The notes under the pieces: model-generated
What the model saw: the letters and a program-made list of their open reading frames with translations, nothing else
Told to the model about the DNA's origin: nothing
Databases searched by the model: none
DNA from: Chloroflexota bacterium
GTDB lineage: Bacteria > Chloroflexota > Chloroflexia > Thermomicrobiales > UBA6265
Assembly: GCA_023423795.1 (NCBI GenBank)
Contig: JAFAEX010000002.1
Coordinates: 1 to 28,726, forward strand
Length of the DNA: 28,726 nucleotides
Direction: 5' to 3'
Translations under genes and position numbers: made by a program
Shown: positions 23,298 to 28,726 of the stretch, piece after piece
How the letters are laid out: each line of letters opens with the position of its first letter
Position numbering within the stretch: the stretch's first letter is position 1

Positions 23298-24439
23298 CCG
23301 CCTACCGCATCCCGTTCAACCGCGCCTCGGTCGTCGGCGCGGAGCAGGCGTACATCGCCGAAGCCCTCGCCGGCGGCGTCCTCGCGGGCGACGGGCCGTT
23401 CACGAAGCGGTGCCAGGGCCTGCTGGAGCGCGAACTCGGGGTCCCGAAGGCGCTGCTGACCACCAACTGCACCCACGCGCTGGAGATGGCCGCGCTGCTG
23501 CTGGATATCGGCCCCGGCGACGAGGTGATCCTCCCGTCGTTCACTTTCGTCTCGACCGTCAACGCGTTCGTCCTGCGCGGGGCGCGGCCGGTCTTCATCG
23601 ACATCCGGCCCGACACCCTCAACGCCGACGAGCGCCTGCTCGACGGGCTGATCACGGACCGCACCAGGGCGATCGTCGTCGTCCACTACGCCGGCGTCGC
23701 CTGCGAGATGGACACGATCCTCGAGGTCGCCGGCCGCCACGGCATACCCGTGGTCGAGGACAACGCCCACGGCCTCTTCGGGTCGTACAAGGGTCGCCCG
23801 CTGGGCACCCTCGGCGCGCTCGCCACCCAGAGTTTCCACGAGACCAAGAATTTTTCCTGCGGCGAGGGCGGCGCGCTGCTCATCAACGACGAGCGGTTCG
23901 TCGAACCGGCCGAGATCATCCGCGAGAAGGGGACGGACCGCAGCCGCTTTTTCCGCGGGCAGGTGGACAAGTACACCTGGGTCTCGCCGGGGTCCAGTTA
24001 CCTGCCCTCGGACCTGCTGGCCGCGGTGCTGCTGGCGCAACTGGAGGCGCGCGACCGCATCCAGGCAACGCGCGGCGCGGTCTGGAACGCCTACGACCGC
24101 GACCTCGCCGCGTGGGCCGACGCGCACGGCGTGCGCCGCCCGGTCGTCCCGCCGGAATGCGGCCAGCCCTACCACCTGTACTACCTGCTGCTGCCGTCGC
24201 TGGAGCAGCGCCAGGCGTTCATCGCCCACATGCGCTCGCGCGGCATCCTGAGCGTGTTCCACTACGTGCCGCTACACCGCTCGTCCATGGGGCAGGCGCT
24301 CGGCGCGGCGGAGGATTCCTGTCCCGTCACGGAAGACGTCAGCGACCGCCTGGTCCGGCTCCCGCTCTTCAACGCGCTGACGCCGGCCGAAACGCGGGAC
24401 GTCATCGACGCGGTGCTGGCGTTCCCCGTCGCCTCTTGA
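23294..24439 (+). CDS. WecE-like dTDP-4-amino-4,6-dideoxygalactose transaminase
   Basis: A 381-residue DegT/DnrJ/EryC1 PLP aminotransferase. It is very like E. coli WecE along its length: IPFNRASVVG near the start, DGPFTKRCQ, TFVSTVNAFVLRGA, VHYAGVACEMDTI, VEDNAHG (D156 to the PLP ring), SFHETKNFSCGEGG with PLP lysine K185, and FFRGQVDKYTW. It converts dTDP-4-keto-6-deoxyglucose plus glutamate to the 4-amino sugar. The start is GTG at 23294, overlapping the previous stop by 4 bases. With the GNAT and GT2 genes it makes a tight three-gene unit for a 4-acetamido sugar on a lipid carrier. RmlA/RmlB are not in the window. Confidence 0.93.
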   Translation: MTAYRIPFNRASVVGAEQAYIAEALAGGVLAGDGPFTKRCQGLLERELGVPKALLTTNCTHALEMAALLLDIGPGDEVILPSFTFVSTVNAFVLRGARPVFIDIRPDTLNADERLLDGLITDRTRAIVVVHYAGVACEMDTILEVAGRHGIPVVEDNAHGLFGSYKGRPLGTLGALATQSFHETKNFSCGEGGALLINDERFVEPAEIIREKGTDRSRFFRGQVDKYTWVSPGSSYLPSDLLAAVLLAQLEARDRIQATRGAVWNAYDRDLAAWADAHGVRRPVVPPECGQPYHLYYLLLPSLEQRQAFIAHMRSRGILSVFHYVPLHRSSMGQALGAAEDSCPVTEDVSDRLVRLPLFNALTPAETRDVIDAVLAFPVAS

Positions 24440-24487
24440 GCAGGCGTCGGCACGGGGTCCCGCCGAGGTCGGTCCTCTGGCGCATCG

Positions 24488-25267
24488 CTACGCCCTTCGG
24501 CGCGCGATCGCGAGGATGGACGTCCCGCCGCTCAACACCTTGCGCGCCCGGATGGCGCGCTGCTCCCGAACGAGGAGCCGGTACATCACGTCGTTGACCA
24601 CCGGGACGATTTGAAGGTCGCGCGCGACGGCCTGCTCGGGGCTCCTGTTCTTCAGCCCCGCGATCCGCCGGTAGGTCCGCAGCATCGGGGTCAACGCGGT
24701 CATGAAATGGGTCACGTACTCGACCGCGAACCCCGCCGCCTCGAGTTTGTCCCGGAGGTCGGCGGCGTCGTACCGCCGCTGGTGGTTCGACGCTTCGTCG
24801 AAGTAACTCCAGAGCGCCGGATCGGCCGGCACGGTCAGCATCAACGCGCCGCCGGGCAGCAGGATCTCCCCCATCCGCGCCAGGACCCCCCGGTCGTCGG
24901 GGAGGTGCTCCAGCACGTCGAACATCCCGACCAGCGAGAATTCCCGGCCGAACGGCGGGTGGTTGGCATCCCCCACCACCAACTGGCAGCCGGTGCGTTG
25001 CCGGGCGAACCGGAGTCCCTCGGCAAAACTGTCCATGCCGATCACCCGGCCTCGGGCGCATGCCTGCTCCAGCGTCCGCAGCACCCCGCCGGTTCCGCAG
25101 CCGACTTCCAAAACGCGGTATCCGTCGCCGGCGTCGGTCACCAGGCCGCTGGCGATCTCCCCGATGAGTTCGTTGCGCGCGCGGAACCAGGCATGCCGCT
25201 GTTCGACCGAAAAGAGGTGCGCGAAGTGCGCCGGATCGTAGGTGGGTCCGTCGTGGCTTGTCGGCAT
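24488..25267 (-). CDS. SAM-dependent methyltransferase, class I
   Basis: A 259-residue methyltransferase. Motif I VLEVGCGTG is at 52-60, an acidic residue D79 (IGMDS) follows the second strand, and D100 (VVGDANHPPF) is the third. MFDVLEHLPDD (115-125) is typical of the Methyltransf_11/23 group. The C-terminal third is basic and helical with LTPMLRTYRRIAGLKN, a form common in lipid- or glycan-linked methyltransferases of sugar clusters. Substrate unknown. It converges on the wecE-like gene 48 bases away, and the ribosome site is weak (AGGGG). Confidence 0.88.
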   Translation of the reverse strand: MPTSHDGPTYDPAHFAHLFSVEQRHAWFRARNELIGEIASGLVTDAGDGYRVLEVGCGTGGVLRTLEQACARGRVIGMDSFAEGLRFARQRTGCQLVVGDANHPPFGREFSLVGMFDVLEHLPDDRGVLARMGEILLPGGALMLTVPADPALWSYFDEASNHQRRYDAADLRDKLEAAGFAVEYVTHFMTALTPMLRTYRRIAGLKNRSPEQAVARDLQIVPVVNDVMYRLLVREQRAIRARKVLSGGTSILAIARRRA

Positions 25268-25512
25268 CCCCTATCCCATCCGCGGGCGAAACGGCGTCGC
25301 CGCCCATTGTCGCCCAGCCGGAGGTGCCGGCGGCGAGATGTACCCCGTCGTCCGTCGGCGGTCTCCGGATGGCCGAGGAGGGGCACTGAAACGCTCACTC
25401 GGCAGGGTGCGATCGTCGCCAGCCGGGCCGGTCGGGTATCGTGGCCGGGTCATCCCTCGATGCACATCTACCACCCATCGCAGTCGTCCTTCGAGACGCG
25501 CCGGAGATCGTC

Positions 25513-25884
25513 ATGAACGGGATCGCGTGGCTGTTCCTTGCCCTCACGGTGGTGTTCACCGTCGTCGGCCAACTCCTCGTCAAGTTCGGCCTGGGCGGCA
25601 TCGAGCCCCTCGGCGACTCCGGCAATCTCCTCCGGTACGTGCTGCGCGCGTTCACCACGCCGGCAGTGGCCGTCGGCCTTGCCTGCGCGGTGATCGCGGC
25701 GGCCTGCTGGACGCTGGCGGTCAACCGCGCCCCGCTGAGCCTGGCCTACCCGTTCATGGCGCTGGCCATCGTGCTCGTGGTCGCGCTCTCCCCGCTCGTC
25801 TTCGGCGAAGTCGTCCCGCCGCAGCGGTGGCTCGGCGTCCTCGTCGTCTGCGTCGGCCTGCTGATCTCCGCTCGCGGCGGCTGA
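25513..25884 (+). CDS. Small four-helix EamA/SMR-like membrane protein, ArnE/ArnF-like
   Basis: A 123-residue protein with four predicted helices (about 4-24, 45-70, 77-98, 105-120). FGEVVPPQRWLGVLVVCVGL between helices 3 and 4 is typical of EamA/SMR proteins. Helix 1 has Q20 and no Glu at the EmrE drug-binding position, which fits flippase-type ArnE/ArnF members rather than drug efflux pumps. The ATG at 25513 follows GGAGA; an upstream frame from 25441 adds non-hydrophobic residues. Its place beside a polyprenyl-phosphate glycosyltransferase suggests it helps turn the lipid-linked sugar across the membrane; this is inferred. Confidence 0.8.
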   Translation: MNGIAWLFLALTVVFTVVGQLLVKFGLGGIEPLGDSGNLLRYVLRAFTTPAVAVGLACAVIAAACWTLAVNRAPLSLAYPFMALAIVLVVALSPLVFGEVVPPQRWLGVLVVCVGLLISARGG

Positions 25885-25900
25885 TCCGGGACGCCGATGC

Positions 25901-27142
25901 CTACCGGGACGGCCACAGGAACGGCCCGACGCCGGCCACGACGTGCAGCACGAACAGGACGACGCACAGCGCCCGTCCGGGCGTCGCGATCAGGCGCCGC
26001 ACGCCCCAGCCGCCCTGCGCGCTGCCCTGCTCGATGAAGAACAGCGTGGAGACGACCATCAGCACGAAGAGCGCGATATGGCCGCTCCAGACGAAGTTCC
26101 CGGGGTTCGGGCGCGGGTGCTCGGCAAGCAGATAGGCAAATGCCGCGCCGAAGGCGAACAGCAGCCACGCCAGCACCATCCGCGGGTCGCGCCACGCCGC
26201 CCGGCGGTACACCAGCGCGACGGCGGCCGGGAACAGCACCGCGCCCACGAACTTCGGCAGCAGCACCCACCCCGGCGCGCCCGGCAGCCCGACCTCGGAC
26301 AGGATGCCCATGACGTAGAACGGCGCGATCCGGAAACCGGAGCCCTCGCCTTGCTCCAGCCCCTGCACCGCGAGCACGGTCGAGGTGTACTGCCACGCCA
26401 TGACCGCCAGCGACGGCAGCACCATGCCGACCGCCAGCGTGGCGATGATCCGGGAATTTCCGAGGAGCCCGCGCAGCAGGACGTAGCAGCCGGCAGCCGG
26501 GATGAGGGCGATCATCATGTTCGGCTTGGCGAGGACCGAGAGCACCGACAGGATCGCCAACCACCCGGCGCCCTCCAGCCCGAACCCCTTCGACGGGTCG
26601 GTGACGACGCGAAGCACGGCGTAGAACACCAGCAGCGCGAGCGGCTGCATGATCACGTAGGTGGGGTTGTGGTAGAGGTTCGGGACGAGGTACCCGAGGT
26701 AGTAGTTCGACGCACCCCAGGTGAAGAACGACACCGACGAGGCGAACGTCTGCGCCACCGCGACGGCGACCGCGATGCACCGCGCTTGCCCCTCGTCCAT
26801 CGGCAGCAGCGACGCGCGCACGAGCCGGAACAGGATCAGCGCCAGCCAGATCCGCGTCAGCACGATGACGACGACGTGCGCCTGGAGCCACGAAACGGGC
26901 ATGAACACGTGGGCGACGGCGACCGCGAGGTGGTAGAGGAAGTGGCCGGGGAAGAAGACGCCCGTTTCGAGCAGGTCCTGGGCGAACCGCGCGTGCGACA
27001 GGATGGCGATGCCACCGTCTTCGATGACGGTGACCTGGGGCAGCACGTTCAGGACCACCACCGCCAGCGTCAACGCCAGCGCCGCGAGGAGATCGCCGAC
27101 GCGCCCCTGTGCCCACAACCGGTCGAGCGAGGGGCGCGTCAT
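25901..27142 (-). CDS. Polytopic membrane protein, possible GT-C type glycosyltransferase
   Basis: A 413-residue protein with about ten or eleven hydrophobic segments. The first outside loop (IEDGGIAILSHARFAQDLLE, then PGHFLYHL) carries acidic and histidine residues, as do the catalytic loops of GT-C enzymes, but the match is loose. I do not recognise the family with certainty. The ATG at 27142 has GGAGG 10 bases before it and overlaps the stop of the DUF4082 gene (ATGA). It converges on the ArnE-like gene with a 16-base gap. A role in moving a lipid-linked sugar to a surface target is inferred from the neighbours. Confidence 0.7.
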   Translation of the reverse strand: MTRPSLDRLWAQGRVGDLLAALALTLAVVVLNVLPQVTVIEDGGIAILSHARFAQDLLETGVFFPGHFLYHLAVAVAHVFMPVSWLQAHVVVIVLTRIWLALILFRLVRASLLPMDEGQARCIAVAVAVAQTFASSVSFFTWGASNYYLGYLVPNLYHNPTYVIMQPLALLVFYAVLRVVTDPSKGFGLEGAGWLAILSVLSVLAKPNMMIALIPAAGCYVLLRGLLGNSRIIATLAVGMVLPSLAVMAWQYTSTVLAVQGLEQGEGSGFRIAPFYVMGILSEVGLPGAPGWVLLPKFVGAVLFPAAVALVYRRAAWRDPRMVLAWLLFAFGAAFAYLLAEHPRPNPGNFVWSGHIALFVLMVVSTLFFIEQGSAQGGWGVRRLIATPGRALCVVLFVLHVVAGVGPFLWPSR

Positions 27143-27867
27143 TCGAACGCGACCTCCGGCGCCCACAGGACATCGACCCAGTAGTTCCGTCCATCGCCCG
27201 ATCCGTCGGGGAAGCCCGACCCACCTTCACGAAGCATCCCGTTCGCCGCCGTCTTGCGTTGGGGCGGTACCCGGAACAGTCCTCCCCCGATCGATTGGGT
27301 CTCGTTCCCGGAGAGCATGTCCGGCGTCACCGCGTACCCGCCGCGCGGGGCGAAATACGAGACCACGTAGAGCGTCGCGGCGTCGATCGGAACGGGCTCC
27401 GGGAACCAGACCGACTGCCACCCGGACGCCGTATCCGCCTCGTGGGTGGCAGAAGCGAGGATCTCGCCGTCCGCCGTCCAAAGGCTCGCAACGTGGGGAC
27501 CTGGGTTCTCTTCACCTTTGTAAAAACGGATGCCGAAGACGGAGCCGTGTTCCCTGACGGCAAAGCGCACGCCCACTTCGGCCGGTTCGCCGACGTTCAC
27601 CGACGCCTGTTCTGGTACGTCGGCGTCGCTCCAGATCGAGTAAGCGAACCCGGAATAGCGCGAGAAGCGGGCGAACGCCGGGGCGACTGTCGTCGCGATG
27701 AGCGCGCCCGACGCGAGCGCGAGCGCCGCCAGCGCCCACGCCCAAGACGAGCCGCCGCGCCGGTCGCTACCGGCGGCGATGCCGGCTTCGTCGTTCGTCG
27801 TCATCCCTTCCCCCGGTCGTCCGGGCGGCGTGCCGCCGCGCCGGTCCACCCCAACCTGCGCCGTCAT
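27139..27867 (-). CDS. DUF4082 domain protein, membrane-anchored
   Basis: A 242-residue protein. After a polar N-terminus a single hydrophobic segment (about 43-66, WALAALALASGALIATTVAP) acts as signal or anchor. Residues 77-237 match the DUF4082 pattern: SIWSDADVPEQ, VGVRFAVREHGSVFGIRFYK, HVASLWTADGEILASATH, SGWQSVWFPEPVPI, YVVSYFAPRGGYAVTPDML. DUF4082 is a beta-sandwich found in outside, often glycan-related proteins; its role is not established. The ATG at 27867 overlaps the previous stop by 4 bases. A second ATG at 27804 with GGGGGAAGGG upstream is also possible. Confidence 0.8.
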   Translation of the reverse strand: MTAQVGVDRRGGTPPGRPGEGMTTNDEAGIAAGSDRRGGSSWAWALAALALASGALIATTVAPAFARFSRYSGFAYSIWSDADVPEQASVNVGEPAEVGVRFAVREHGSVFGIRFYKGEENPGPHVASLWTADGEILASATHEADTASGWQSVWFPEPVPIDAATLYVVSYFAPRGGYAVTPDMLSGNETQSIGGGLFRVPPQRKTAANGMLREGGSGFPDGSGDGRNYWVDVLWAPEVAFE

Positions 27868-28726
27868 TCCGCCACCGTCGGCGTCGCGCCCGCCGCCCGC
27901 CCGCGCGGCCGATCCTCGCGCGACGGGCGCTCCTCGCGGGTGCGGTTGCGTTCACGCCCCTCGCGGGAGCGGTTGTCCTCGCGGGCGTTCGGCGCACGCT
28001 CCCGGTCCCGCCGCGACGCGCCGGCCGCGTTCGGGGTCGCCACGGGCGTCGCGGCGCGCCCCGGTTGTCGCCGATCGGGCGTCGTGGCCGCGGGCTCGGC
28101 GCTCGTCTCGCGGACATCGAGCGCCTGCTCGACCGGAACCCGGTAGACGGAGCGCCCGTCCGCGGCGACGACGGCGAGTTCGAGCCGATGCCGACCCGGC
28201 GGCAGCATCCCCGGCGGCACAGTGACCCGGAACCCCGACGCAAGCAGCGCCGGATCATTGAGCCGTTCGGCCACGTCCGGTCGCGGCACGCCGTATTTCG
28301 CCCAGATCGGCGCGCCGCCGTCGATGAGCAGGAACACGCCGCCCGCCGGCTGGCCCGCCGCGCGGTCGATCGCCCACCCCTCCAGCGTCAGGATGCCGTC
28401 GGCCCGTACCCGGATCGCGTTCGGATTGGAGGAACCCGCCGAAACCGCGCCGTCGATGGCCCCGAGCGTGCCGTCCAGCGCGACCGGGAGCGCCCCGAGG
28501 TCCGGTGGCGGCGTCCACGGCACGACCTCGCCATCGGGCCAGGCGTAAGCGAGGCGCAGGTCGGACGGATCGTCCGCGACGGCGGGAAGTTCGGCGGCCC
28601 AGAGGAACTCGCGCGCGGCGGCCCGCTGCGCCAGCCGTGGGAACTCGGCCGGATCGACCGCGGTGTAGGCCGGCTGGACGGCGGCGAACGCGCCCGGATG
28701 GCGCAGCCCGATCCACGGGTCCAGGC
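27864..28726 (-). CDS. C-terminal part of a surface protein, cut by the window end
   Basis: The frame is open to the window edge; 286 residues of the C-terminus are visible and the start lies outside. A stretch of about 90 residues (LTLEGWAIDRAAGQPAGGVF, then IWAKYGVPRPDVAERLNDP and GFRVTVPPGMLPPGRHRLEL) is a beta-rich module. I recall such modules at the ends of large membrane glycosyltransferase-like proteins, but I cannot name the family. The last 75 residues are a low-complexity tail dominated by Arg, Glu, Pro and Ala (REGRERNRTREERPSRED). The stop overlaps the next start by 4 bases, so the three minus-strand genes are coupled. Confidence 0.75.
   Translation of the reverse strand, partial: LDPWIGLRHPGAFAAVQPAYTAVDPAEFPRLAQRAAAREFLWAAELPAVADDPSDLRLAYAWPDGEVVPWTPPPDLGALPVALDGTLGAIDGAVSAGSSNPNAIRVRADGILTLEGWAIDRAAGQPAGGVFLLIDGGAPIWAKYGVPRPDVAERLNDPALLASGFRVTVPPGMLPPGRHRLELAVVAADGRSVYRVPVEQALDVRETSAEPAATTPDRRQPGRAATPVATPNAAGASRRDRERAPNAREDNRSREGRERNRTREERPSREDRPRGRAAGATPTVAE

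Noticed and set aside
25513..25884. EmrE-type drug efflux pump
   Set aside because: The essential helix-1 Glu of SMR drug pumps is absent (Gln20 instead), so an ArnE/ArnF-like or general EamA role fits better.

Overview
The window is high-GC bacterial DNA. It most resembles an uncultured member of the Chloroflexota, near the Thermomicrobia/Thermomicrobiales. That placement is an inference from several traits: long Tat-type leaders on solute-binding proteins, a large MalT-like LuxR regulator, a Tat-exported cysteine-rich protein, and many short palindromic intergenic repeats. There is no rRNA gene, and I recognised no tRNA gene or CRISPR array.

Layout. At 0.1-2.9 kb on the minus strand lies a MalT-like LuxR regulator. 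It is divergent from a complete branched-chain amino acid type ABC importer (3.2-8.5 kb, plus strand: binding protein, two permeases, two ATPases). This importer has a good sigma-70-like promoter and a long foldable leader. Convergent to it is a penicillin V acylase/bile salt hydrolase family Ntn-hydrolase (8.6-9.6 kb). A repeat-filled gap then precedes a uronate-dehydrogenase-like NAD enzyme (10.1-10.9 kb). An 890-base gap follows with two inverted arrays of an 11-bp repeat, then a PAS-histidine kinase (11.8-13.0 kb), a cysteine-rich Tat protein and a thiol-dioxygenase-like cupin. Another repeat-filled gap lies at 14.6-15.3 kb.

From 21.3 down to 15.3 kb the minus strand reads as one likely operon. 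A promoter is followed by ABC ATPase, permease and Tat binding protein of the nitrate/sulfonate/taurine type, then a VOC-fold protein, a TIM-barrel sugar-phosphate-isomerase-like protein and a Gfo/Idh/MocA dehydrogenase. This looks like uptake plus oxidation of an unidentified polyol-, sugar- or ring-like substrate. Two of its gene junctions carry paired, inverted arrays of related 7-bp repeats.

From 21.4 to 28.7 kb is a surface-glycan region. A polyprenyl-phosphate glycosyltransferase, a WecD-like N-acetyltransferase and a WecE-like aminotransferase overlap by 4 bases each. Nearby are a methyltransferase, a small four-helix transporter resembling the ArnE/ArnF flippase subunits, and a minus-strand set of three genes that overlap by 4 bases: a protein cut by the window end, a DUF4082 protein and a polytopic membrane protein. 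Together these suggest synthesis, lipid loading, flipping and transfer of a 4-acetamido-4,6-dideoxy sugar.

The most unusual non-coding signals are the 11-bp arrays, the heptamer-array pairs at stop codons, and a family of roughly 100-150 bp MITE-like elements with near-perfect terminal inverted repeats.
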